NCBI GenBank assembly: GCA_049599735.1 | Contig: JBMYOX010000089.1 | Span: 1 to 5,553, forward strand | Length of the DNA: 5,553 bases | From: Pontibacterium sp049599735 | GTDB taxonomy: Bacteria; Pseudomonadota; Gammaproteobacteria; Pseudomonadales; Balneatricaceae | Direction: 5' to 3' | In this document: in pieces, positions 1-5,553 of the stretch | Position numbering within the stretch: position 1 is the first letter of the stretch | Layout of the letters: each line of letters opens with the position of its first letter | The notes under the pieces: generated by a model | Seen by the model: the letters and a program-made list of their open reading frames with translations, nothing else | Databases searched by the model: none | What the model was told of the DNA's origin: nothing | Made by a program: the position numbers and the translations under genes

Positions 1-13
1 GCTATGCAATCCG

Positions 14-53
14 TAAAGAAAAATGCCGACCAGTTGCTTAACTGATCGGCATT
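14..53 (-). terminator. Rho-independent terminator of the oadGAB operon
   Basis: Read on the minus strand, a 14-bp stem (arms at 53-40 and 35-22) closes a 4-nt loop (39-36). One pair, in the middle of the stem, is a G-U wobble; on the plus strand the same position would be an A-C mismatch. The descending arm runs straight into TTTTTCTTTA (23-14), a typical U-tract. It lies 41 bp beyond the oadB stop codon, where the operon should end. The wobble and the close U-tract argue that minus-strand transcription is the main user. A small GCC-TTCG-GGC hairpin and an A6 run (73-68) precede it. The complement of that run is a T6 tract on the plus strand, so weak termination in the other direction is possible. 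Confidence 0.9.
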
Positions 54-94
54 AGCCCGAAGGCAGCTTTTTTATGGTTCAGCTAACGTGCTGA

Positions 95-1396
95 TCAGCT
101 AACAAACTTGATCATCACACCGGCAGCAACTGCAGAGCCGATAACACCCGCAACGTTGGGACCCATCGCATGCATCAACAGGAAGTTCTGAGGGTTAGCC
201 TCCAGACCAATCTTGTTGGTGACTCGCGCAGCCATTGGTACAGCCGATACACCCGCAGAACCAATCAGCGGATTAATCGCGTTACCACCGGCCATTTTGT
301 TCATGGTCTTAGCCATCAACAAACCACAAGCTGTGCCGATACCAAAAGCAACCATACCCAGCAGCAGAATACCCAGTGTCTCGAAGTCCAGGAACTTATC
401 CGCAGAGAGTTTAGAACCTACAGACAGACCCAGGAAGATGGTCACGATATTGATCAGTGCGTTTTGTGCCGTATCACTCAGGCGGTCAACAACACCACAC
501 TCACGCATCAGGTTACCGAAACAGAACATACCCAGCAGTGGTGCAGCATCCGGCAGCAATAATGCAACCAGAATCAGTAGCACAATCGGAAACAGAATTT
601 TTTCTGTTCTGGATACATGACGCAGCTGATGCATCGCAATCTTACGCTCAGCTTCAGTAGTCAGTGCACGCATAATCGGCGGCTGAATCAAAGGCACCAG
701 CGCCATATAAGAGTATGCAGCTACAGCAATCGCACCCAGCAGGTGAGGTGCCAGCAAACTGGTTACATAGATTGCCGTCGGGCCATCAGCACCACCGATG
801 ATACCAATGGCAGCCGCTTCCTGGATATTGAAGTCCATCACACCGATAGAGCTCAAACCCACTGCACCCAGTACAGTAGCAAAAATACCAAATTGAGCGG
901 CCGCACCCAGGAAGAGTGTCTTTGGATTCGCCAGCAGCGGACCAAAGTCGGTCATCGCACCCACGCCCATAAAGATAAGCAGTGGAGCGGCACCTGAAGC
1001 AATCGCCACCGAGTAGAAGTTATACAACATGCCGTTGTTATAACCACTATCCAAAGCAATGTTTATCGCATTGGTATGAGCAGCCGCGCTCGCACCATGA
1101 TACGCATGAAGAATCTCATGCGGATCGGTACTGGCGATGGAGACCGCCTGTGCCAGCGCCTGCATCACCTGAGGCTCGGCAAAATGTACAGCGTTTTCCA
1201 CAGCAGAAAAAGCAAGTCCTGCTTCAGGAATATTCGCCATAATGCCGCCAAAACCGATAGGCACAAGCAACAAAGGTTCGAAATTCTTGCGGATGGCCAG
1301 AAACAAAAGTAACAGGCCAACCACAATCATAACGAACTGGCCACCGCTCAGATTATAGGCACCTGAGGCTGTTAGCAGTTCGATTAATTTTTCCAT
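95..1396 (-). CDS. oadB: Oxaloacetate decarboxylase, beta subunit (Na+-pumping membrane subunit)
   Basis: This is the integral membrane subunit of the sodium-translocating oxaloacetate decarboxylase. It decarboxylates carboxybiotin carried by OadA and couples this to export of Na+ across the inner membrane, consuming a proton. The 433-residue product has the family's usual length and is strongly hydrophobic throughout. Motifs are intact: FEPLLLVPIGFGG near 39-51, GVGAMTDFGPLLANP at 144-158, GGADGPTAIY at 201-210, AAYSYMALVPLIQPP at 226-240, and NPLIGSAGVSAVPMAARV at 375-392. Residues matching those shown to matter in the Klebsiella protein (D203, Y229, N373, G377, S382, R389) are D204, Y230, N375, G379, S384 and R391. 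Residues about 60-125 form the variable stretch of the family. The gene starts 11 nt after the oadA stop codon. Its Shine-Dalgarno-like AAGGG overlaps that stop, so translation is probably coupled. MmdB or GcdB of related decarboxylases share the fold, but the adjacent OadA settles the assignment. Confidence 0.97.
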   Translation of the reverse strand: MEKLIELLTASGAYNLSGGQFVMIVVGLLLLFLAIRKNFEPLLLVPIGFGGIMANIPEAGLAFSAVENAVHFAEPQVMQALAQAVSIASTDPHEILHAYHGASAAAHTNAINIALDSGYNNGMLYNFYSVAIASGAAPLLIFMGVGAMTDFGPLLANPKTLFLGAAAQFGIFATVLGAVGLSSIGVMDFNIQEAAAIGIIGGADGPTAIYVTSLLAPHLLGAIAVAAYSYMALVPLIQPPIMRALTTEAERKIAMHQLRHVSRTEKILFPIVLLILVALLLPDAAPLLGMFCFGNLMRECGVVDRLSDTAQNALINIVTIFLGLSVGSKLSADKFLDFETLGILLLGMVAFGIGTACGLLMAKTMNKMAGGNAINPLIGSAGVSAVPMAARVTNKIGLEANPQNFLLMHAMGPNVAGVIGSAVAAGVMIKFVS

Positions 1397-1407
1397 GAAA
1401 GCAACCC

Positions 1408-3189
1408 TTACGCCAGCGTCAGCAGGCTGTCACCAACCTGTACTGCATCACCTTCCTTCACGTCGATGGTAGAAACCGTACCCGCACGTGCCGCGCGTAC
1501 TTCTGTTTCCATCTTCATCGCTTCCAGAATAACCAGTACATCACCTTCCTGAACCGCCTGACCCGCGGCTACCTGAACTTTCCAGATATTACCTGCCAGC
1601 GGTGCAGGTACAGGCTCAGCATTAGCGGTTGGTGCAGCAACCGGTGCAGCGGCAGCGGCAGCCGGAGCTACTGCTGAAATATCGCCACCTTCAGTGACCT
1701 GTACAACGTAGTTCTGGCCGTTAACAGAAATTGTATAAACTTCAGGTCCGGATTTTTTAGGTGCAGCCATTGCTTGTGCGTCCTCTAATGTAGGTGCCGG
1801 TTCAAATGCGTCGGGGTTGCCACGGTTTTCAAGGAATTTCAGACCCACCTGCGGGAACAGGGCGTAGGTCAGAACATCATCAATTGCGTCTTCATCACCT
1901 GTAAGACTCAGGCCTTTCTCAGTCGCAAGAGCTTTCAGCTCTTCAACCAGCTTATCCAGTTCAGGTGCCAGCTGATCTGCCGGGCGGCAGGTAATGGCTT
2001 CACCGCCATCCAGAACACGCGCCTGAAGCTCTGCATTATAAGTTGCAGGTGCCGCGCCGTATTCGCCTTTCAAGATACCCTGTACTTCTTTGGAGATGGT
2101 TTTGTAACGCTCACCCATCAGGACATTGATCACCGCCTGGGTGCCAACAATCTGAGAGGTCGGTGTTACCAGCGGAATCAGACCCAGGTCTTCACGTACA
2201 CGCGGGATTTCCGCCAGCACTTCGTCAAACTTATCGGAAGCCCCCTGCTCACGCAGCTGGTTTTCCATGTTAGTCAGCATACCACCTGGTACCTGAGCAA
2301 CCAGAATGCGGGAGTCTGTGCCACGCATAGAGCCTTCGAACTGCGCGTATTTTTTACGTACTTCACGGAAGTAAGCAGCAATTTCTTCCAGCGCCATCAA
2401 ATCCAGACCCGTATCACGGTCAGTACCCGCCAGCGCAGCAACAACGGACTCAGTCGCCGTATGCCCGTAAGTCATCGACATTGAGGAGATTGCCGTATCA
2501 ACGCGGTCAACACCCGCCTCAACCGCCTTCAGAATTGTCATATCAGACAGACCGGAAGTGGCGTGGGCGTGCAACTGAACCTCAAGCTGGGTTTGAGCTT
2601 TAAGGCGGGAAACCAGATCAAAAGCATCGTACGGCGTCAGAATGCCGGACATATCTTTAATCGCGATGGACTCAGCACCCATATCTTCAAGTGTTTTTGC
2701 GTATTCAACCCACATATCCGTGGTATGAACAACACTCTTTGTATAGGAAATAGTGCCTTGCGCGTGCTTGCCGGTTTCTTTAACGGCTTTGATAGCGGTC
2801 TGCAAGTTACGCGGATCGTTCATCGCATCAAAGATACGGAAAACATCCACACCATTAGTTGCAGCACGCTCTACAAACTTGCTTACAACATCATCAGCGT
2901 AATGGCGATAACCCAGCAGGTTCTGGCCGCGTAACAGCATCTGTTGTTTGGTATTTGGCATAGCCGCTTTTAATAAGCGGATACGCTCCCACGGGTCTTC
3001 ACCGATAAAACGGATGCAGGAATCAAAAGTGGCACCGCCCCAGCTTTCCAGGGACCAGTAGCCTACTTTATCCAGCTTTTCCGCGATCGGCAGCATGTCT
3101 TCAACCCGCATTCGCGTAGCAAACAGGGACTGGTGCGCGTCACGGAGTACTACGTCTGTAATGCCAAGTGGTTTCTTTGCGTCGGACAT
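1408..3189 (-). CDS. oadA: Oxaloacetate decarboxylase, alpha subunit (carboxyltransferase and biotin carrier)
   Basis: This cytoplasmic subunit transfers the C4 carboxylate of oxaloacetate to its own biotin, releasing pyruvate, and then presents carboxybiotin to OadB. The 593-residue product matches the family length. The N-terminal carboxyltransferase TIM barrel covers about 8-270 and opens with DVVLRDAHQS (12-21). Metal ligands and the catalytic lysine are in place: D17, K178 (in AIKDMSG) and H207/H209 (in QLHAHATSG). An association domain like that of pyruvate carboxylase follows, to about 465. An Ala/Pro-rich flexible linker covers roughly 505-530. The C-terminal biotinyl domain (about 530-593) carries the lipoyl/biotin-type motif EAMKMETEV with biotin lysine K559. 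The start is supported by AGAAGG at 3204-3199, 9 nt upstream of the ATG. The gene lies 55 bp after oadG. A pyruvate carboxylase subunit B is the main alternative; the flanking oadG and oadB exclude it. Confidence 0.97.
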   Translation of the reverse strand: MSDAKKPLGITDVVLRDAHQSLFATRMRVEDMLPIAEKLDKVGYWSLESWGGATFDSCIRFIGEDPWERIRLLKAAMPNTKQQMLLRGQNLLGYRHYADDVVSKFVERAATNGVDVFRIFDAMNDPRNLQTAIKAVKETGKHAQGTISYTKSVVHTTDMWVEYAKTLEDMGAESIAIKDMSGILTPYDAFDLVSRLKAQTQLEVQLHAHATSGLSDMTILKAVEAGVDRVDTAISSMSMTYGHTATESVVAALAGTDRDTGLDLMALEEIAAYFREVRKKYAQFEGSMRGTDSRILVAQVPGGMLTNMENQLREQGASDKFDEVLAEIPRVREDLGLIPLVTPTSQIVGTQAVINVLMGERYKTISKEVQGILKGEYGAAPATYNAELQARVLDGGEAITCRPADQLAPELDKLVEELKALATEKGLSLTGDEDAIDDVLTYALFPQVGLKFLENRGNPDAFEPAPTLEDAQAMAAPKKSGPEVYTISVNGQNYVVQVTEGGDISAVAPAAAAAAPVAAPTANAEPVPAPLAGNIWKVQVAAGQAVQEGDVLVILEAMKMETEVRAARAGTVSTIDVKEGDAVQVGDSLLTLA

Positions 3190-3244
3190 GGGTAATGGCC
3201 TTCTGTCGATTTATGCAGATTATGCTTTTATTAAGCCGTTCTTA

Positions 3245-3484
3245 TTAGTTTGAACGGTATTTATGTACCGCAGCTGTCATAACTGCGATCAATTCGTCGT
3301 TATTACCTGTAGCAGCAACAGGCACTGCCTTGGGTTTGATCGGCTGCGGCGGTGGTTCAGGCGCATATTTACCGACCAGCTTAGACATTGCTGTAGTTGC
3401 AAAGATAAGCAGGGTTAAAAAGACGAAGACAAAGCCCATGCCAAAGATCATCAGATTGATGCCTTCAGAGACAAGGTTATCCAT
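3245..3484 (-). CDS. oadG: Oxaloacetate decarboxylase, gamma subunit (small membrane anchor)
   Basis: OadG is the small subunit that holds OadA to OadB; in Klebsiella its soluble tail also binds zinc and speeds decarboxylation. The 79-residue product has the family layout. A short N-terminus is followed by one membrane helix at about 10-32 (rich in G, F, V, L), then a Pro-rich linker at 42-55, then a short C-terminal segment (61-77) that reads NNDELIAVMTAAVHKYR. That acidic and helical tail is the part expected to contact OadA. Only one histidine (H74) lies near the C-terminus, fewer than I recall for the Klebsiella zinc site. The ATG has a strong Shine-Dalgarno sequence, AAAGGAG (3500-3494), with a 9-nt gap. 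It is the first gene of the operon; the order G-A-B is the usual one. Assignment rests on architecture and context more than on sequence motifs. Confidence 0.93.
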   Translation of the reverse strand: MDNLVSEGINLMIFGMGFVFVFLTLLIFATTAMSKLVGKYAPEPPPQPIKPKAVPVAATGNNDELIAVMTAAVHKYRSN

Positions 3485-3493
3485 CTATAGGTG

Positions 3494-3500
3494 CTCCTTT
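3494..3500 (-). promoter_or_regulatory. Strong ribosome binding site of oadG
   Basis: AAAGGAG on the minus strand ends 9 nt before the oadG ATG. It is the best Shine-Dalgarno match in the window and fixes the start of this short gene, which would otherwise be hard to call. Confidence 0.8.
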
Positions 3501-3545
3501 CATATTACGAAACCTATCGCGGCTTACAACGGCTTTTGGCCTGAA

Positions 3546-3560
3546 CTGTACCCGGTACAG
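3546..3560. promoter_or_regulatory. Perfect 15-bp palindrome in the oadG leader, possible operator
   Basis: CTGTACC-C-GGTACAG is a perfect 7-bp inverted repeat around a single base. It lies 62 bp before the oadG start, and about 35-50 nt downstream of the start site predicted from the candidate promoter. The half-sites (TGTAC, 3 bp, GTACA) and dyad symmetry suit a dimeric helix-turn-helix repressor, for instance of GntR type, but no cognate regulator is in view. With a 1-nt loop it cannot fold as a perfect hairpin, and there is no U-tract, so a terminator is unlikely. Operator function is inference. Confidence 0.45.
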
Positions 3561-3600
3561 CCCTGTAAGCAGCACACACAGTGATTACAAATGGCCCATA

Positions 3601-3629
3601 ATTAAACCCGAAAAGTCATTTTCAGGCAA
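3601..3629 (-). promoter_or_regulatory. Candidate sigma-70 promoter of oadGAB
   Basis: On the minus strand TTGCCT (3629-3624) is followed by a 17-bp spacer and TTTAAT (3606-3601), which match the -35 and -10 consensus at 4 and 5 of 6 positions. Transcription would start near 3594 and give a leader of about 110 nt before oadG. The spacer holds the short inverted repeat GAAAA-4-TTTTC (3610-3623). A weaker alternative, TTGTAA followed by TACAGG, lies about 30-40 bp closer to oadG. Confidence 0.45.
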
Positions 3630-3752
3630 CTAAGTGCATACGCATTTAAAGCAAAACATTGAATTTTGTCAGGTTTTGTCTACACGTTTCCCGCAGATAT
3701 TAACCCACAACTCCTGACAATCAGTCAAACCTATAGCTATTGGGGGTCTTTA

Positions 3753-5210
3753 TCAGGCCTCCGGACGAAAGACCTTAACATTGCTATAACCTGCATCCTG
3801 TAACTGCTGAGCATGCATCTGGCTCATAACACCCTTCTCACAATAGAGCAGATACTCTCTGTCTTTATCCAGTGTGCTGGCCTGAGAGCCTAAGGAGTAA
3901 AACGGAATGGTCAGAATTTCACAGCCCGGCATATTAAGCGGCTTTTTCTCTTGTTCATGAGGTGCACGAATATCGATAATCACCTGATGGTCGGACACCT
4001 TGCTCAAGGCTTCGACTTTAGCATGGCTATTCAGGTCTTCAACAATCTCATCAATGGAGATCACCTGAGCGTTTTCCAGTGCCTGTTCCAGCACATCAAA
4101 GTCAAAGTTCGCCTCTTCTTCTTTAATACGCTCCGGCTTTGCATGGGTAGTCGGGCGATCAGAAATCACACCGCAATATTCAGGCATAGCCCGGGCAAAA
4201 TCGTAGGTACCGATCTTAGTTGCCACATCGATAATGTCCTGCTTATCCATCACCACCAGGGGCCGGATCACCAGTTTCTCGGTAGCCGCATCAATCAGGG
4301 TGAGGTTAGGCAGGGTTTGACTGGAGACCTGCGCAATACTCTCACCTGTGACCAGCGCATCAATTTTCATGCGGGTTGCGACTTGCTCACCGGCACGCAT
4401 CATCATGCGCTTGAGGATAACGCCCATATGGGAGTGATGAACACTTTGCAGTATCTCACCCACCACCTCTTCAAAAGGCACTGAGATAAACTTCACACGC
4501 GCCGAGGAGCCATACTGCTGCCACAGATAGAGTGCCACCTGCTTAACACCCATTTCGTGTGCAGCACCACCCAGATTAAAAAACAGGAAATGGGTTTTGC
4601 AGCCCCGGCGCATTGTCATGTAGCTGGCAACGATGGAGTCAAAACCACCGGAGATCAGTGATACAACCGCCTCCTGACTGCCCAGCGGATAGCCCCCCAG
4701 GCCCTGAAAGGTATCGCACACCACGAATAATTTCTGATCTTTAACTTCCAGCTCAACCCAGACCTCAGGGTTATGCACATCCACCCCTTTAGCCTCAGTA
4801 TGCTGACGCAGTCCGCCACCGACATAACGCTCAAGGTCCGTAGATTTAAAGTCATGTTTACCGGCACGCTTAACATGCACTTTAAAGGTTTTACCTTTCA
4901 GCTTATCGGCATAGGCGTCACGCGTCAGTTCATAGGCATTCTCAAAATCACCCAGCGGGTATTCCTGCACTTCGATAAAGAACTGTATGCCGGGTGTGCG
5001 CGACATGACATCAATCATTGAGGCACGCATCCGGGAGTCATCACCTGCGAAGGAGACTTCAATTTTATCCCAAAGCCCCGTCACTTTAATGTCCGCACTA
5101 AGGCGCTTCAGAATATTTTGCAGGTTGGATTGCAGACGCTGAATCATGCGCTTGCGCACAGGGCGGCTTTTGATGGTGATTTCAGGAAACAGTTTTACGA
5201 TAAACTTCAT
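3753..5210 (-). CDS. thiI: tRNA 4-thiouridine synthase / thiamin thiazole sulfurtransferase ThiI
   Basis: ThiI is a cytoplasmic enzyme that activates uridine 8 of tRNA by adenylation and then thiolates it to 4-thiouridine with sulfur received from IscS. In enteric bacteria its rhodanese domain also passes sulfur to ThiS for thiazole synthesis. The 485-residue product matches the long, rhodanese-bearing form (E. coli 482). An N-terminal ferredoxin-like and THUMP region (about 1-165) contains KLFPEITIKS and ERYVGGGLRQH. The PP-loop ATPase carries SGGFDS at 187-192, and FNLGGAAHE follows at 211-219. C346 (in MPEYCGVIS) matches E. coli C344, which forms the internal disulfide. The rhodanese domain spans about 405-485 with active C457 (in LLYCEKGVMS), matching E. 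coli C456. The start aligns with the conserved MKFIVKLFPEITIKS opening, although the Shine-Dalgarno sequence is poor. It lies downstream of the tRNA-Arg array with its own likely -10 box. Confidence 0.97.
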   Translation of the reverse strand: MKFIVKLFPEITIKSRPVRKRMIQRLQSNLQNILKRLSADIKVTGLWDKIEVSFAGDDSRMRASMIDVMSRTPGIQFFIEVQEYPLGDFENAYELTRDAYADKLKGKTFKVHVKRAGKHDFKSTDLERYVGGGLRQHTEAKGVDVHNPEVWVELEVKDQKLFVVCDTFQGLGGYPLGSQEAVVSLISGGFDSIVASYMTMRRGCKTHFLFFNLGGAAHEMGVKQVALYLWQQYGSSARVKFISVPFEEVVGEILQSVHHSHMGVILKRMMMRAGEQVATRMKIDALVTGESIAQVSSQTLPNLTLIDAATEKLVIRPLVVMDKQDIIDVATKIGTYDFARAMPEYCGVISDRPTTHAKPERIKEEEANFDFDVLEQALENAQVISIDEIVEDLNSHAKVEALSKVSDHQVIIDIRAPHEQEKKPLNMPGCEILTIPFYSLGSQASTLDKDREYLLYCEKGVMSQMHAQQLQDAGYSNVKVFRPEA

Positions 5211-5246
5211 GCGATCTAATGCCCGGATACAATAACAGGATGCGGG

Positions 5247-5252
5247 ATTATA
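5247..5252 (-). promoter_or_regulatory. Probable -10 box of the thiI promoter
   Basis: A perfect TATAAT on the minus strand lies 36 bp before the thiI ATG, which would give a leader of about 30 nt. No good -35 hexamer is found at 16-18 bp spacing (TGTATT at 17), so the promoter may be weak or depend on other contacts. No terminator separates it from the tRNA-Arg gene upstream, so thiI may also be read from the tRNA promoter. Confidence 0.5.
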
Positions 5253-5283
5253 TAGGGTTGTTACGGGGTAATACAGAGAGGAG

Positions 5284-5360
5284 TGGCGCGCCCGAGAGGA
5301 TTCGAACCTCTGACCGCCTGGTTCGTAGCCAGGTACTCTATCCAGCTGAGCTACGGGCGC
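5284..5360 (-). tRNA. tRNA-Arg (anticodon ACG), copy 1
   Basis: This 77-nt tRNA reads arginine codons CGU, CGC and CGA once A34 is deaminated to inosine. The full cloverleaf is visible: acceptor stem GCGCCCG pairing with CGGGCGC, U8 and A9, a 4-bp D stem, anticodon stem CCTGG/CCAGG around the loop CTACGAA (anticodon at 5326-5324), a 5-nt variable loop, T stem AGAGG/CCTCT with loop TTCGAAT, discriminator G and an encoded CCA (5286-5284). It is the last gene of the array in transcription order, 73 bp before thiI. U8 (at 5353) and A14 are present, so the tRNA is a plausible ThiI substrate. Confidence 0.98.
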
Positions 5361-5397
5361 ACATTTGATACTTCAGGGTAATGCAGATTTTTTAAGG

Positions 5398-5474
5398 TGG
5401 CGCGCCCGAGAGGATTCGAACCTCTGACCGCCTGGTTCGTAGCCAGGTACTCTATCCAGCTGAGCTACGGGCGC
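5398..5474 (-). tRNA. tRNA-Arg (anticodon ACG), copy 2
   Basis: All 77 nt are identical to copy 1, including the encoded CCA; the anticodon is at 5440-5438. A 37-bp AT-rich spacer (5361-5397) without a terminator separates it from copy 1, which points to a single multi-tRNA transcript cut into pieces by RNase P and RNase E. The spacers differ in sequence and length while the genes are identical, as expected for a tandem array kept uniform by gene conversion. Confidence 0.98.
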
Positions 5475-5501
5475 ATTCCTTAAAACCGTGTTCTATTTGA
5501 G

Positions 5502-5553
5502 TGGCGCGCCCGAGAGGATTCGAACCTCTGACCGCCTGGTTCGTAGCCAGGTA
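5502..5553 (-). tRNA. tRNA-Arg (anticodon ACG), copy 3, cut by the window edge
   Basis: The 52 bases present cover the 3' part, from the anticodon arm through the variable loop, T arm, acceptor strand and CCA, and are identical to the other two copies. The anticodon is at 5544-5542. The missing 5' part (about 25 nt) lies beyond the right edge, so the truncation is an artefact of the window. The spacer to copy 2 is 27 bp (5475-5501). Further copies and the array's promoter would lie outside the window. Confidence 0.95.

Larger units (their letters stand above)
3485..3752. other. Non-coding region between thiI and oadG with regulatory elements
   Basis: This 268 bp gap has no credible gene; minus-strand ATGs in it open frames of fewer than about ten codons without ribosome binding sites. 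It is more AT-rich than its flanks. From the thiI end towards oadG it holds a spaced 8-bp inverted repeat (3713-3720 and 3666-3673), a candidate promoter (3601-3629), a perfect 15-bp palindrome (3546-3560), a short direct repeat CGGCTT (3520-3525 and 3530-3535, one helical turn apart) and the oadG ribosome binding site. No hairpin with a U-tract follows thiI, so some readthrough from thiI into the oad operon is possible. Confidence 0.7.
5284..5553 (-). repeat. Tandem array of identical tRNA-Arg genes
   Basis: Three identical tRNA units repeat at offsets of 114 and 104 bp, with unrelated spacers of 37 and 27 bp. The repeat is explained entirely by the tRNA genes. The array continues to the window edge, so the total copy number is unknown. 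Confidence 0.9.

Noticed and set aside
170..1312. Several plus-strand open frames of 67-135 codons opposite oadB
   Set aside because: They lie wholly antisense to a well-supported conserved gene, have no family resemblance or ribosome binding site, and overlap one another in different frames.
1610..1680. Low-complexity GC-rich stretch inside oadA
   Set aside because: It encodes the Ala/Pro-rich linker before the biotinyl domain, which is normal in this family.
2563..2934. Plus-strand open frame of 123 codons opposite oadA
   Set aside because: It is antisense to the conserved carboxyltransferase domain, and its residue pattern simply mirrors oadA codons.
3330..3584. Plus-strand open frame of 84 codons opposite oadG and its leader
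   Set aside because: It is antisense to oadG and crosses its ribosome binding site and the palindrome. No homology is recognised and it has no start signal.
3601..3660. Possible leader peptides of 7-9 codons in the oadG upstream region
   Set aside because: They lack Shine-Dalgarno sequences, have no run of regulatory codons, and lie partly upstream of the predicted transcription start.
3951..5021. Open frames of 73-177 codons opposite or out of frame with thiI
   Set aside because: thiI is conserved over its whole length with intact motifs; these frames are shadows of it.
5284..5553. Evenly spaced repeats at the right end as a CRISPR array or integration sites
   Set aside because: The repeats are complete tRNA-Arg genes with cloverleaf structure. 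The partial copy is cut by the window edge, and no integrase or att duplication is seen.

Overview
The window looks like an ordinary chromosomal segment of a gammaproteobacterium, and every gene in it reads on the minus strand. The pointers are a ThiI of E. coli type with a C-terminal rhodanese domain, a three-subunit sodium-pumping oxaloacetate decarboxylase closely matching the Klebsiella and Vibrio enzymes, tRNA genes with encoded CCA ends, and a base composition near half GC. A marine, sodium-using lineage such as the Oceanospirillales would fit, but that is inference; no species can be named from the sequence alone.

Read in the direction of transcription (right to left), the layout is as follows. 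An array of at least three identical tRNA-Arg(ACG) genes occupies 5284-5553, and the outermost copy is cut by the window edge. thiI follows at 5210-3753, about 73 bp after the last tRNA and with a perfect TATAAT box in the gap. A 268 bp gap (3485-3752) contains no gene but holds a candidate sigma-70 promoter, a perfect 15-bp palindrome and several shorter inverted repeats. The operon oadG-oadA-oadB fills 3484-95. A strong rho-independent terminator at about 14-53 closes the operon.

The three oad products form one membrane machine. OadA carries the carboxyltransferase and the biotin carrier. OadB is the membrane subunit that decarboxylates carboxybiotin and exports Na+. OadG is the small membrane anchor that holds the complex together. 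All catalytic and ion-binding residues that I could place by position are present in OadA and OadB, so the pump should be functional. No citrate lyase, citrate carrier or two-component regulator is visible, so this cluster is not part of a classical citrate-fermentation locus within the window.

ThiI thiolates uridine 8 of tRNAs and supplies sulfur for the thiamin thiazole. The neighbouring tRNA-Arg genes do encode U8, but their adjacency is probably incidental. I found no mobile element, CRISPR array, phage gene or new system. The most interesting unexplained sequence is the palindrome in the oadG leader.
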